Assembly: GCF_014204325.1 (NCBI RefSeq)
Contig: NZ_JACHKT010000015.1
Location: 62,001 to 126,000 of the forward strand
Origin: Arcicella rosea
GTDB taxonomy: Bacteria > Bacteroidota > Bacteroidia > Cytophagales > Spirosomataceae
DNA: 64,000 nucleotides
Direction: 5' to 3'
In this document: piece by piece, positions 25,727 through 34,908 of the stretch
Numbering within the stretch: position 1 is the stretch's first letter
How the letters are laid out: each line of letters opens with the position of its first letter
Notes under the pieces: generated by a model
What the model was told of the DNA's origin: nothing
What the model saw: the letters and a program-made list of their open reading frames with translations, nothing else
Database searches by the model: none
Translations under genes and position numbers: made by a program

Positions 25727-26430
25727 TACATACCTCAAAAATCTACCACTATTCCAACGCCTCGACCATTGGCTTTCTGGAAACTGTTATCTCCATTTGT
25801 AAAACGTTGAATCAACCAACTACCGAAGTAAGTCAAAAAATGGCGGAACTCTCTTCCGAGATAGAACAACTCAACCTGATTTTCTCAACGGCTAGAAAGA
25901 ATCCACACACTGAGGGTTTAAAGGAGCTGGATACTCGTAGAAATCAGCTAACACAAGGCATCAGAGAAATTGCTACAAGCTATTTAAAGCATTTTAATGC
26001 CGATTATCGAGAGGCTGGCAAAAGTATTTTGAGAACCTTTGCCAAGTATGGAAAGCAGATTGAAAAAAGGAAATATTACGACCAAACCGAGATAACGAAT
26101 AGCCTGATAAGGGATTTTGAAAATGATGAAAGTCTGAGCCAAGCCATCACCAAACTGCATTTATCAGACTGGCTTCAAGCCTTGAAAACAGATAATTTGG
26201 CATTTAATAGTTTGTACATAATAATGGTAATGTCAAGAGTAAACTTACCTGAAAAGAATTTCAAGGAAAGTAAAATGATAGCCATAGCACGATTCAAAAG
26301 CCTTTTTAATCTATTAAAAGCCCTAGAAATGGTATATCCCACAGCCGATTATGGTAATATCATCAAAGAAATTGAAGAATTGACTAAAAAATACAATGTA
26401 TCAAGACCGAAAAGAGGAGGGAAGGAGTAA
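25723..26430 (+). CDS. DUF6261-like hypothetical protein
   Basis: A 235-residue, mostly helical protein. Its layout resembles the Bacteroidota family DUF6261: a LDTRRNQLTQGIREIA segment, a KSILRTFAKYGK helix, an alternating central region with WLQALKTDNLAF, and a charged basic tail (SRPKRGGKE). No function is known for the family. The start codon lies within a predicted hairpin and a 41-bp tandem repeat precedes it, an arrangement not shared by any neighbouring gene. The family assignment is from memory of pattern and is only moderately sure. Confidence 0.6.
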   Translation: MIHTSKIYHYSNASTIGFLETVISICKTLNQPTTEVSQKMAELSSEIEQLNLIFSTARKNPHTEGLKELDTRRNQLTQGIREIATSYLKHFNADYREAGKSILRTFAKYGKQIEKRKYYDQTEITNSLIRDFENDESLSQAITKLHLSDWLQALKTDNLAFNSLYIIMVMSRVNLPEKNFKESKMIAIARFKSLFNLLKALEMVYPTADYGNIIKEIEELTKKYNVSRPKRGGKE

Positions 26431-26498
26431 AAGAGAGTTGTCAACTGCGGGTGAATTAAATCGCCCGCAATTGAAAGTGAATTTGTGTCATGTTAATC

Positions 26499-27230
26499 CT
26501 AAAAATTAGGTTTCAACAAATACTTAGCATAAAAATCATCAATTACTTTCACGGCATCCGTCGGATTATCAACCAAAGAAACTAAATCCAAATCATCAGG
26601 ATTGATAGTTCCCTCTGGTACCATCGTTTCTTTAATCCAATCAAATAAACCACCCCAGTATTTTTTACCAACCAATACCACAGGGAAGCGACCAATCTTT
26701 TGAGTTTGCATCAAAGTAAGCGATTCAAACATTTCATCAAGTGTACCAAAGCCACCCGGCATGATGATAAACCCTTGAGAATATTTCACAAACATTACTT
26801 TACGCACAAAGAAATATTCAAAGTCGATACTTTTATCACGGTCGATATAATCATTCGGTTTTTGTTCGAAAGGCAATTCAATGTTCAAACCTACCGATTT
26901 CCCACCTTGCAATTTCGCACCTTTATTACCCGCTTCCATGATACCCGGCCCACCACCAGTAATAACACCATAACCGTGGCGTACCAATTTAGAAGCAATT
27001 TCCTCAGCCATTAAATAATATGGATTGTCGGGTTTTGTTCTTGCCGAGCCAAAAATCGAAACACAAGGACCAATTTTAGCCAATTTATCTACACCCTCTA
27101 CAAATTCAGACATGATTTTGAAGGTTCTCCAAGATTCTTCTGAATGAATTTCCGCCCAAGTATGGTCAACGAAAGCTTTTTTTATTTTCTCATCATGCGT
27201 CATTAATTTCCCGCTCTCTCTTTCTGTCAT
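26499..27230 (-). CDS. LOG family phosphoribohydrolase (TIGR00730)
   Basis: A 243-residue Rossmann-like protein of the LOG/YgdH-type family, which hydrolyses nucleoside monophosphates (cytokinin riboside phosphates in plants) to base and ribose phosphate. The signature GGGPGIMEAGNKGA and the catalytic PGGFGTLDEMFE are intact. The start ATG at 27230 is chosen; an internal MTHDEK ten residues later is possible. It diverges from rpiB across 111 bases, so both promoters lie there. Confidence 0.9.
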   Translation of the reverse strand: MTERESGKLMTHDEKIKKAFVDHTWAEIHSEESWRTFKIMSEFVEGVDKLAKIGPCVSIFGSARTKPDNPYYLMAEEIASKLVRHGYGVITGGGPGIMEAGNKGAKLQGGKSVGLNIELPFEQKPNDYIDRDKSIDFEYFFVRKVMFVKYSQGFIIMPGGFGTLDEMFESLTLMQTQKIGRFPVVLVGKKYWGGLFDWIKETMVPEGTINPDDLDLVSLVDNPTDAVKVIDDFYAKYLLKPNF

Positions 27231-27341
27231 AGCTTTTTAAATTTTAATCGTTAAAAAAATATTGATACTTTGTACCTTTGTTAATGAATAGGTTGAAATA
27301 ACGAAAAAAAAATCGTTCGATTTTACAAATACATAATTTTT

Positions 27342-27782
27342 ATGGAATTTATTAAGAAAATCGCCATCGGTGGCGACCACGCAGGGTTTGATTACAAAGC
27401 CGAATTAATAACATATTTAACCGCAAAAGGTTACGAAGTAAATGATTTCGGGCCATACAGCAATGCCTCTTGCGACTATGCAGATTTTGCACACCCCCTT
27501 TCTTTAGCTGTTGAAAGCAAAGAATATACTTTTGGTATTTTATTATGTGGAAGTGCCAACGGAGTAGCTATTACAGCCAATAAGCATCAGGGAATTCGTG
27601 CAGGTTTAGCTTGGAATGCAGAAGTATCTTCATTGATTCGTCAGCACAACGATGCGAATGTATTATGTATTCCAGCTCGTTTTGTGACTTTGGAAGAAGC
27701 CATTGAAATCACAAACGTTTTTCTTACTACTGAATTTGAAGGAGGAAGACATCAGCTAAGAGTAAATAAAATTCCTTGCTAG
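27342..27782 (+). CDS. rpiB: Ribose-5-phosphate isomerase B
   Basis: A 146-residue RpiB/LacAB-family isomerase interconverting ribose 5-phosphate and ribulose 5-phosphate in the pentose phosphate pathway. Conserved are GGDHAGFDYK (phosphate binding, residues 9-18), YADFAHPL, the active-site LCGSANGVAITANKH and IRAGLAWN. Length is normal. It is a single-gene unit ended by a strong terminator. Its divergent neighbour, the LOG protein, releases ribose 5-phosphate, so the two enzymes act on the same metabolite. Confidence 0.93.
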   Translation: MEFIKKIAIGGDHAGFDYKAELITYLTAKGYEVNDFGPYSNASCDYADFAHPLSLAVESKEYTFGILLCGSANGVAITANKHQGIRAGLAWNAEVSSLIRQHNDANVLCIPARFVTLEEAIEITNVFLTTEFEGGRHQLRVNKIPC

Positions 27783-27802
27783 GTTTTAAAGGTACAAAAA
27801 GT

Positions 27803-27836
27803 AAAAGCGGTCGAAATTAGTTTTTCGACCGCTTTT
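27803..27836. terminator. Bidirectional terminator after rpiB
   Basis: A 14-bp stem aaaagcggtcgaaa/tttcgaccgctttt with a 6-base loop and T runs lies between the convergent rpiB and 27867 genes. Confidence 0.85.
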
Positions 27837-27866
27837 TTGTGATTTTAAAATTCGAGTGACTAATAT

Positions 27867-29273
27867 TTATATCCTATTATTCAATTCATAAACGCCATCG
27901 CCAACTGAATGATACTTCCTAGCCAAAGCAGGAATTCGTTTAAACAATTTCGGTGCAAGATTTACTTTGTCGATAATAAATTCTGGATAATCGTTCTCTA
28001 CATTTCTAAGAATATTGATAACGTTATCGTAGTTGTCAAGATTTTCCAATTCATATTTTGCCAAACTCCAGTTGATATATGGCGTAGCAGCAAAATTATT
28101 TTTGTATTCCTCCATGCCATCTCCGAGCACCAATATTTTTTTATTAGTCAACTTAATAGCAGGGTCTTCCTTCAATTTTAGACTTTTTAATTGCACCAAA
28201 GTTTCCACACCTTTGAAGTAAACAGCTTGATAATGAATCAATAAAACAGCAGCGAATAAAGCCAGACAAGTTAACTCAGCCAACCAAGCTCTTTTAGTAT
28301 TGTTAAAGAAACTTACCGTAAAAAAAGCAATAGCAGGTACAAAAATGATAAACTGCATCGGTGCTAAAAAGGGCATTAAACCGATAGAAAGCACACCAGC
28401 AATTGCCCAAATCATCATTACTTGTTGGCAACGAATTTGGTAGTTATTAAAACCTACAGCATTGACTAATCTTAAAAAACCTAAAACTCCAAAAGTAATT
28501 GGCAATAACAAAGTAGCAAGCAAACTTCTGAAGTCATTCAAATCATACTGACGAATTTGCAAAACAGAAGAAATGAAATTTCTGGAAAAAGCTTCATAAC
28601 TACCACTTAAATAGAAAAACAAAGCCGTGAGTGATAAGGGAAAAATAAAGCCGAATATTGATAAAGAGTGTTGACGTAACGTTGTACCACTAAAGAATAA
28701 AAGGGAAGCCGTAGCCCATAAAATAAATATTCCTGCTGGTGGATAAAATAAAGTAGCGATACCAATTAAAAAGCCGATTTCAAATACCTCGTCAGTCGCT
28801 TCTAATCGGTTCATTTGTTTTACTAATGTTCCAAGTGAAAGCAATACGAAGGTTGTTGCCATTAAGACAGGCGATAAAGTACAACAATCGAAAGAAATAT
28901 TCATGAACAATAAGTAGAATAGCCCGGGTAAATAATTTCTTTTGGCTAAAATATCTCTATTATTAATCATTACATTAAAGTAAACCGCCTGAAAATAAGT
29001 AACAAAAAGTGCTACGATTTGATAAACCGATTGCGACCGACCGAAAAGTCCATCAAGACCAGCATAGACTAAAGTAGAAAGTGGTGCAGTATTATCCCAA
29101 ATTTCAGAGTACATCACAAAGCCTTTATTGATTTGCTCGCCAACCAACATCCATTGCAATTCAGGGATTAGCTGAGGTAACCCTACCAAATACACGGGCA
29201 TTCGGATAAGGATAAGTAAAATCAATAAACTAAAGATTTGATAGACAGCGTTTACTTTAAAGAAACTGAGCAT
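27867..29273 (-). CDS. Polytopic membrane protein of unknown function
   Basis: A 468-residue inner-membrane protein with roughly ten to twelve hydrophobic helices over residues 8-350 and a soluble C-terminal domain of about 110 residues (KKILVLGDGMEEYKNN onward). An early WMLVGEQINKG stretch and an EIWDNTAPL loop resemble the first periplasmic loop of membrane glycosyltransferases (GT-C type) or of DUF6427-like proteins, but no catalytic motif can be claimed. It is next to rbfA, divergently oriented. It could act in envelope glycan or lipid transfer; this is inference. Confidence 0.6.
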   Translation of the reverse strand: MLSFFKVNAVYQIFSLLILLILIRMPVYLVGLPQLIPELQWMLVGEQINKGFVMYSEIWDNTAPLSTLVYAGLDGLFGRSQSVYQIVALFVTYFQAVYFNVMINNRDILAKRNYLPGLFYLLFMNISFDCCTLSPVLMATTFVLLSLGTLVKQMNRLEATDEVFEIGFLIGIATLFYPPAGIFILWATASLLFFSGTTLRQHSLSIFGFIFPLSLTALFFYLSGSYEAFSRNFISSVLQIRQYDLNDFRSLLATLLLPITFGVLGFLRLVNAVGFNNYQIRCQQVMMIWAIAGVLSIGLMPFLAPMQFIIFVPAIAFFTVSFFNNTKRAWLAELTCLALFAAVLLIHYQAVYFKGVETLVQLKSLKLKEDPAIKLTNKKILVLGDGMEEYKNNFAATPYINWSLAKYELENLDNYDNVINILRNVENDYPEFIIDKVNLAPKLFKRIPALARKYHSVGDGVYELNNRI

Positions 29274-29420
29274 ATTGTATGAAGGTAATCAAGTTTTTCA
29301 CGAATTTACGGTGAATCCAAGAATTATTCCGAAATTTGTGAGATTATTGAAAGAAGAGCATAAGATATTATGTGGTAGCGCAAATTACGATAATCAGAAT
29401 TTGCAGAAATTAAAATTAAA

Positions 29421-29804
29421 ATGGAATCGAAGAGACAACAACAATTCGCTAAATTAATTCAACAAGATTTAAGCGATATTTTTCAAAAAGATATGCGTAC
29501 AACTTTCGGGAAGGCTTTTGTAACGATCACAGAAGTTAAAATGACCCCCGATTTGGCAATTGCAAGAGTGTATCTAAGCTTTATGTTAGCCAATGATAAA
29601 GCAGGTTTATTACAAGACATCCGTGAAAAATCTAAACATATCAGAGGTATTTTAGGAAATAGAATCCGTAACCAAGCAAGGATTATTCCGAATCTTGAAT
29701 TTTTTATTGATGATACCGCAGAGTACGCCGCTCAAATGGACGCTCTAATTTCTGGATTAGATATCCCACCTTTGAAAGAAGGAGAAGAAATAGAGATAGA
29801 TTAG
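29421..29804 (+). CDS. rbfA: 30S ribosome-binding factor A
   Basis: A 127-residue KH-like RNA-binding protein needed for late maturation of the small ribosomal subunit and cold growth. The first helix ESKRQQQFAKLIQQDLSDIF, the VYLSFM strand and the final helix with IRNQARIIPNLEFFID are the family hallmarks. The ATG at 29421 is preferred. It is followed by an inverted-repeat stretch and then the FtsX-like permease gene, a neighbour pair seen in many Bacteroidota. Confidence 0.93.
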   Translation: MESKRQQQFAKLIQQDLSDIFQKDMRTTFGKAFVTITEVKMTPDLAIARVYLSFMLANDKAGLLQDIREKSKHIRGILGNRIRNQARIIPNLEFFIDDTAEYAAQMDALISGLDIPPLKEGEEIEID

Positions 29805-29812
29805 TTTTTTAG

Positions 29813-29988
29813 TGATTAGTAATTGGTAATTAGTGATTAGAAGGTTTTTTAGGATTTCCCCTAAAATCTTATTGAATATTTCTGTGAAAAAGTATTTCTT
29901 ATAATCTCTAATTACAATTTACTAATCACCCCAAAATTAAATCACTAAAAGCTCCACCTTCTAATCACTAATCACCAATTACCAATCA
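29813..29988. repeat. Imperfect inverted-repeat element, about 176 bp
   Basis: The arms 29813-29844 and 29957-29988 are complementary at 30 of 32 positions (built from atta/attagtgattagaagg words), separated by 112 AT-rich bases. It fills nearly the whole gap between rbfA and the FtsX-like permease. It looks like a MITE-like or foldback element. Confidence 0.65.
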
Positions 29989-29999
29989 CAAAAAGAAAT

Positions 30000-31220
30000 A
30001 TGAATTTCCCTTTCTTTATTGCTAAACGATACTTTTTTGCTAGAAAGAAAACGTCCTTCATTTCCTTAATTTCGATGATTTCGATGTTGGGCGTAGGTGT
30101 TGGAACGATGGCTTTAGTGGTGGTATTGTCGGTTTTTAATGGATTAGAAGATTTTCAAAGAGGTTTATACAAAAGCTTTGATGCTGATTTAAAGATTAGT
30201 CCGAAGAAAGGAAAATACTTCAATTGTCCGCCAGCCTTATTACAAAAAATTAGCAAAGTACAAGGCGTAGAAAGTATCACACAAGTAATTGAAGAGAATG
30301 TTTTGTTGCGTTATCGTGATGCACAAATGGTTGTTAACCTAAAAGGCGTTGATGAAAGTTTCTTGAAACAAGAGCGTTTGAAGAAAATGATGATTGACGG
30401 TCACGCAATATTGGACGATAATGGCATTGCTTATTCAATTGTTGGTTCGGGTATTGCGGTTAAATTAGGGATTGATATTGATGCTTTTTTTACGCCATTA
30501 GAAGTTTGGTATCCCAGAAATAAGCAAAGTAAAACCCTAGATTTTTACGCAACCGACGCATTTAATAAACAAAATTTAGTACCTGCTGGAATCTTTGCAA
30601 TTGAACAGCAATACGATGATAATTATATTTATGCACCGCTTTCGTTTGCACAGAATTTATTTGAACTAGACAATCAACGCACAGCGATTGAAATAAAAGT
30701 AGCTAATGAAGAAGCAACAGCGAATATTCAAGACAAAGTACAAGAAATTTTAGGAACAAATTATATCGTTCAAAATCAAGATGAGCAACACGCCAGTTTG
30801 TTGAGAGCGATTAAAATTGAAAAGCTTTTTGTGTTCTTAACGCTTACTTTTATCATTGGCATTGCCAGTTTTAATATATTTTTCTCCCTTTCAATGTTAG
30901 CCATCGAGAAAAAAGAAGACGTTAAAACACTTTATGCAATGGGAGCAGATTCCCGAATGATTCAGAAAATCTTTTTATCAGAAGGTGCTATTGTTGCTTT
31001 TACAGGAGCAATCGTAGGTTTGGTTTTAGGATTTACTTTATGTTGGTTACAACAAACTTATGGCTTTATTTCGATGGGCATTGTAGGTGCGTTGATTGAT
31101 GCTTATCCAGTAAAAATGCAGTTTTCAGATTTCTTTTTCACCACCATTGTTGTAGTTGTGATTACTTTATTGGCATCTTATTTTCCAGCAAAGCGTGCTG
31201 CTAATGTCGAAATTGTTTAA
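30000..31220 (+). CDS. FtsX-like (LolC/E-type) ABC transporter permease
   Basis: A 406-residue membrane permease with the LolE/MacB-like layout: one N-terminal helix (about 25-47, LISMISMLGVGVGTMALV), a large periplasmic domain (about 50-270) and three C-terminal helices (about 278-400). Relatives extract lipoproteins from the inner membrane with an ATPase such as LolD. No ATPase gene is adjacent, so its partner lies elsewhere. The ATG at 30000 starts directly at the conserved FPFFIAKRYF segment. Confidence 0.88.
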   Translation: MNFPFFIAKRYFFARKKTSFISLISMISMLGVGVGTMALVVVLSVFNGLEDFQRGLYKSFDADLKISPKKGKYFNCPPALLQKISKVQGVESITQVIEENVLLRYRDAQMVVNLKGVDESFLKQERLKKMMIDGHAILDDNGIAYSIVGSGIAVKLGIDIDAFFTPLEVWYPRNKQSKTLDFYATDAFNKQNLVPAGIFAIEQQYDDNYIYAPLSFAQNLFELDNQRTAIEIKVANEEATANIQDKVQEILGTNYIVQNQDEQHASLLRAIKIEKLFVFLTLTFIIGIASFNIFFSLSMLAIEKKEDVKTLYAMGADSRMIQKIFLSEGAIVAFTGAIVGLVLGFTLCWLQQTYGFISMGIVGALIDAYPVKMQFSDFFFTTIVVVVITLLASYFPAKRAANVEIV

Positions 31221-31231
31221 AGACAATTCAT

Positions 31232-31276
31232 AAAAAATCCCCACAAGTAATATCAACTTACTTGTGGGGATTTTTT
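31232..31276. terminator. Strong bidirectional terminator
   Basis: A 19-bp stem (31232-31250 with 31258-31276), including A and T tracts at the base and a 7-base loop, separates the convergent permease and SDF carrier genes. Confidence 0.9.
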
Positions 31277-31293
31277 ATGAATAAAATTTCAGT

Positions 31294-32526
31294 TTATGCT
31301 TCATTAAGCGTTTCACCTTCCCATTTACTTACTACTACAGTTGCAACTGCATTACCAACAACAGAAGTTGCCGAACGACCCATATCTAAGAAAGGATCTA
31401 CGCCAAGAAGTAACACCAAACCTTCTTGTGGAAGTCCAAAGAGTGTCATTGTACCCATAATTACCACCAAACTGGCACGTGGCACGCCAGCGATACCTTT
31501 ACTTGCTAATAACAGCGTTAAAAGCATCGTAATTTGTTGGTCTAAGTTCAATGGCATTCCATAAGCCTGAGCGATAAAACCAGTAGCGAAAGTCATGTAC
31601 ATCATCGAGCCATCCAAATTAAAACTATAACCCAAAGGCAAAACAAAACCGATGATTCTTTCGCTGATTCCCAAACTTTTTAAAGATTCAATTTGCTTTG
31701 GCATTGATGCTTCTGAACTTGCTGTACTGAAAGAAAGTAAAATAGCATCTTTCATCGTAGTCATCAAACGCCAGTAAGGAATCTTCAATACATAGCAAAT
31801 CAACCAAAGTACAACGAAAATAAAGAATAGTAAAGCGGCAAAGAAACAAACAATTAAGTAAGCATAAGATGCTAAAACGCCTAAACCATTTTGAGCAATT
31901 ACATTGGTCATGGATGCAAAAACAGCAAATGGTGCTAATAGCATTATATAACCAACGATTTTGAAGATTGCTTCCCCAATCCAATCAATACCTTTTGATA
32001 TTTTTTTGCCATGTTCTCCCATCGTTGCCAATGCTATTCCAAAAACGATTGAAACCATGATGATTCCTAAAGTTTTATTTTCGGCAAAAACTTGAAAGAT
32101 ATTATCAGGGAAAATTTCAAAAAGGAAATCTCTAAAAGTTTTTAAAGGTTTGACAGTTACGCCAGTTTCTACACCAGAGGCTGGTAATTTCCAAGTACCA
32201 AATTCTCCGGGACGAGTAATATTTACGAAAACTAAACCAACTAATAAAGAAAGGATGGTGGCGAAGTAAAAATAAGCCAATGTTTTTAAACCTATTCTGC
32301 CCACCAAACGGAAATCTCCTAATTTGGCAACACCAACAGATAAAGTACAAAAAATAAGTGGCCCAACAATTAAGTGAATGCTTCTTAGAAATATATCTCC
32401 TAATAATTTAATATTTTTACTAGCATCTGCAATTTGCTCAACACTAAGCTGAGTGTGCATGATTTGTCCTACAATTATTCCGATAATAAAACCGATGATA
32501 ATTTTAGTGGTAATGTTTAGCTTCAT
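31294..32526 (-). CDS. Dicarboxylate/amino acid:cation symporter (SDF family)
   Basis: A 410-residue inner-membrane symporter of the same superfamily as the carrier at 9220 but from another branch. The serine-rich loop reads STASSEASMP and the next site YSFNLDGSMMY. The final helix reads DPFLDMGRSATSVVGNAVAT: the DM and Arg of glutamate-type carriers are kept, while the two classical metal-site positions are Ser and Asn instead of Asn and Asp. It probably carries an acidic amino acid or dicarboxylate; the coupling ion is uncertain. Single-gene unit. Confidence 0.85.
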   Translation of the reverse strand: MKLNITTKIIIGFIIGIIVGQIMHTQLSVEQIADASKNIKLLGDIFLRSIHLIVGPLIFCTLSVGVAKLGDFRLVGRIGLKTLAYFYFATILSLLVGLVFVNITRPGEFGTWKLPASGVETGVTVKPLKTFRDFLFEIFPDNIFQVFAENKTLGIIMVSIVFGIALATMGEHGKKISKGIDWIGEAIFKIVGYIMLLAPFAVFASMTNVIAQNGLGVLASYAYLIVCFFAALLFFIFVVLWLICYVLKIPYWRLMTTMKDAILLSFSTASSEASMPKQIESLKSLGISERIIGFVLPLGYSFNLDGSMMYMTFATGFIAQAYGMPLNLDQQITMLLTLLLASKGIAGVPRASLVVIMGTMTLFGLPQEGLVLLLGVDPFLDMGRSATSVVGNAVATVVVSKWEGETLNEA

Positions 32527-32614
32527 TTAAGATTAAGTTTGTTTGGGTCGAAATGATGAGATTTTTACTCGTTGATTTCAATTAAATGTATTTTGTCAAA
32601 ACGAATTAACACAA

Positions 32615-32648
32615 AAAATCCACTCTTTGCAAATTTAGAGTGGATTTT
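32615..32648 (-). terminator. Hairpin terminator
   Basis: A 12-bp stem aaaatccactct/agagtggatttt with a 10-base loop lies directly after the stop of the 32652 gene. Confidence 0.75.
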
Positions 32649-32651
32649 GCT

Positions 32652-33086
32652 TTAGCGGAAATATCGTTTGTAAATGGGTTTTCTGTATAAAAATTGAAGA
32701 TAAAGTAAGGGATACATCAAGTAATCCGTCAAAATAAAAGGAGTGTTGAAAGTAATATCATCAATAATCACTGTACCCGATTCCTCACTTATCATTGTAT
32801 GTTGATGATGCCAATATTTTAAAAAAAATGGCAGTTTAGTTCCTTTGTCAATAAAGTAAATGCTAGATTCTGTCGTTTTTTGTTCAATAATTGAAGAAAT
32901 CCAATCTTGTTTAAAAAGAATAAAATTTAATTCTAAATGAACAATATCGCCTTCAAGACAACCATCAAATTGCCGAATAATAACTGGAGGAAAAGGAGGA
33001 GAGAGTGCTTTGAATAGTTTCAAGTCAAAACCTTTCCAAACATTAGCAAGACTTTGATTTACTTTAGTTTTAATCAGTATTTTCAT
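32652..33086 (-). CDS. SRPBCC family protein
   Basis: A 144-residue protein of the ligand-binding SRPBCC superfamily. The opening strand ILIKTKVNQSLANVWKGF is typical, as is the closing basic tail (FLYRKPIYKRYF) shared by so-called cell-division-inhibitor-like SRPBCC members of Bacteroidota. The ligand is unknown. I chose the ATG at 33086; an in-frame TTG at 33101 would add five residues. It is followed immediately by a terminator. Confidence 0.7.
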   Translation of the reverse strand: MKILIKTKVNQSLANVWKGFDLKLFKALSPPFPPVIIRQFDGCLEGDIVHLELNFILFKQDWISSIIEQKTTESSIYFIDKGTKLPFFLKYWHHQHTMISEESGTVIIDDITFNTPFILTDYLMYPLLYLQFLYRKPIYKRYFR

Positions 33087-33148
33087 GGAATTGTAGCTCA
33101 AGTAGCTATGCTATTCCAAGCTATTATTAATTGTAAATGATTTAATTA

Positions 33149-33484
33149 TTACCAAGCTTTAGAAGTAAACAAACTGATAATTGCGGCGACAATAGATTTT
33201 ACAATACTTACAAAAGCACTAGTAATAAATTCTACAGTTGACTTTACTCCATTCGCAATCCATTGGATTAAAGATTTAGTAAAGTGATTGTCAGCAGGTT
33301 TTTCGGGTTCTTTTTTCAGTACTTGGTTTGCTTGTGTAACTTCAAATTGCTGGCTATTGTTTCGTAAAGTATCTTGTTTGTTACGATGTTTGGTGTGCAT
33401 TACTGTAGAATACTCAATCAATCCAAAACCAGAAGCTTCGGAAAAAACCATTAAGGAGAATAAGAGGATGAATGTGGTTTTCAT
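33149..33484 (-). CDS. Secreted hypothetical protein with hydrophobic tail
   Basis: A 111-residue predicted protein. The ATG at 33484 gives a clear signal peptide (MKTTFILLFSLMVFS, cleavage near SEA). A polar middle (about 25-70) is followed by an amphipathic to hydrophobic C-terminal half containing STVEFITSAFVSIVKSIVAA, which could associate with a membrane. No family is recognised. It sits 62 bases upstream of the SRPBCC gene on the same strand and may be co-transcribed. Confidence 0.5.
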   Translation of the reverse strand: MKTTFILLFSLMVFSEASGFGLIEYSTVMHTKHRNKQDTLRNNSQQFEVTQANQVLKKEPEKPADNHFTKSLIQWIANGVKSTVEFITSAFVSIVKSIVAAIISLFTSKAW

Positions 33485-33598
33485 TTGATTTAAGATGTTG
33501 AGGTTCAATAATAATGCAATTTACTAAAGGTTTTAAATTATGTTATAAAATTTGATAAAGTTTAATCCTTATCAGCGTAAAAACTTTTTAAAATATGT

Positions 33599-33955
33599 TT
33601 AGGCTAGTCTCGTACCATTAGGTACTTTTCTTTCTACGGAAGTTAAAACTACTTCACCATCAGGCAACACAATGCCTGTTACTAATACTTCTGAGAAAAA
33701 ATTTGCGATTTGTCTGGGTGGAAAATTCGTTACACAAATTACTTGGCGACCAATCAAATCTTCTTTGCTATATAGTTTTGTAAGTTGAGCTGATGAGTAC
33801 TTGATACCTAACTCTTCCCCAAAGTCAATTGACAACTGATATGCGGGCTTTTTGGCCTTTTGGAAGTCTCTTGCTTCTAAAATTGTACCGACTTGGAGTA
33901 TCACTTTTTCAAAGTCTTCCCAAGAAATCACCTCATTATTGTTATTATTTATCAT
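33599..33955 (-). CDS. csaA: tRNA-binding domain protein CsaA
   Basis: A 118-residue single OB-fold protein of the CsaA/EMAP-II-like tRNA-binding family. Conserved stretches are VGTILEARDFQKAKKPAY, the FGEELGIKYSSAQLT block and VTNFPPRQIANFFSEVL. CsaA has chaperone-like and tRNA-binding properties, and its exact role is unclear. The short Asn-rich start MINNNNNE probably does not matter. Single gene; length is normal for the family. Confidence 0.88.
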   Translation of the reverse strand: MINNNNNEVISWEDFEKVILQVGTILEARDFQKAKKPAYQLSIDFGEELGIKYSSAQLTKLYSKEDLIGRQVICVTNFPPRQIANFFSEVLVTGIVLPDGEVVLTSVERKVPNGTRLA

Positions 33956-34147
33956 AGATTAAATTGATTAGGTAAATTTGCTTTTTTTGTAAAACAGGTA
34001 TTTTTACGCTAAAATCTTCAATGAAAACTTCCTTATTTTGTTGAAGAAATACATCTAAAGATTGAAAAAAAATATAATATACTTAGATTCTGTAAGTTTT
34101 TGTAATTCATTAAGAGCATTTTTTACTTCTATAAATCTTTAAAAGCT

Positions 34148-34375
34148 ATGAATGAAAATGTATCTTTTCAGTTGAAGAACGAATCAGGAGATGAGTTCAG
34201 GCCAGATGAAGTATCGTTTGTGTTGTACTCTCAAATACTTAATATTCTCTACGTAAAGTTAAAAAATAATTTTAGTGAAGCTGTACAAATTGGAGTGCCA
34301 AAAAGAAAAAAAAGCATACTCCAAGAATGGCTAGATTACCATAATATATACTATCCGCCTGAGGATTTTTTATGA
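34148..34375 (+). CDS. Small hypothetical protein
   Basis: A 75-residue soluble predicted protein that I do not recognise. It has an acidic first part (NESGDEFRPDE), a basic middle (PKRKK) and an aromatic end (WLDYHNIYYPPEDF). No signal peptide or membrane segment. It stands alone on the plus strand between minus-strand genes and is followed by a strong hairpin at 34467, which favours a genuine transcript. Confidence 0.45.
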   Translation: MNENVSFQLKNESGDEFRPDEVSFVLYSQILNILYVKLKNNFSEAVQIGVPKRKKSILQEWLDYHNIYYPPEDFL

Positions 34376-34466
34376 AATTACTAGACCTATTTTAAGTATC
34401 AATAGCGACTAACCCTTGCAGATTTTTAGTTCAATCACACAAATTGCCTCTAATTCTTAAAGTGAC

Positions 34467-34495
34467 GTGGTGCTATTTGAATAAAATAGTACCAC
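34467..34495. terminator. Bidirectional terminator
   Basis: A 12-bp stem gtggtgctattt/aaatagtaccac with one G-U pair and a 5-base loop is followed by seven T residues. It lies between convergent genes at 34148 and 34519. Confidence 0.8.
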
Positions 34496-34518
34496 TTTTT
34501 TTCAAAGTTTAAAACTTA

Positions 34519-34908
34519 TTATTTTTCATAAAACTCAATGGGTAATCCATCTGGGTCACTTATAAAAAAGAATTGTTTATCAGTTAATTCATCAATTCTA
34601 ATACGCTCGCAGTCTATATTGAATCCTGTTAAATAATTATGTGTTTTTTGAACATCATTTACTTCAAAAGCTAAATGTCTTAAACCACAAGATTCAGGTC
34701 TGGAAGGACGAGCGGGAGGATTTGGGAATGAAAATAACTCAATTTGATATACACCGTTAACAGATAAATCTAATTTATAGGAATTTCTTTCTGTTCTGAA
34801 TACCTCGTTTTCAATTTTGAAACCAAGTATTTCGGTATAAAACTTTTTAGATATTGTATAATCAGCACAGATAATAGCAATGTGATGAATTTTGTTGATA
34901 GCTAACAT
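34519..34908 (-). CDS. VOC family protein (GloA2/YaeR-like)
   Basis: A 129-residue single-domain glyoxalase-fold protein. The first metal ligand lies in KIHHIAIICADY (residues 6-17), with KKFYTEILGF after it, LRHLAFEVNDV in the middle and the closing FISDPDGLPIEFYE with the glutamate ligand. This arrangement fits the SMU508/YaeR-type branch, whose substrate is unknown. No signal peptide, so it is cytoplasmic, unlike the VOC protein at 24816. Confidence 0.82.
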   Translation of the reverse strand: MLAINKIHHIAIICADYTISKKFYTEILGFKIENEVFRTERNSYKLDLSVNGVYQIELFSFPNPPARPSRPESCGLRHLAFEVNDVQKTHNYLTGFNIDCERIRIDELTDKQFFFISDPDGLPIEFYEK

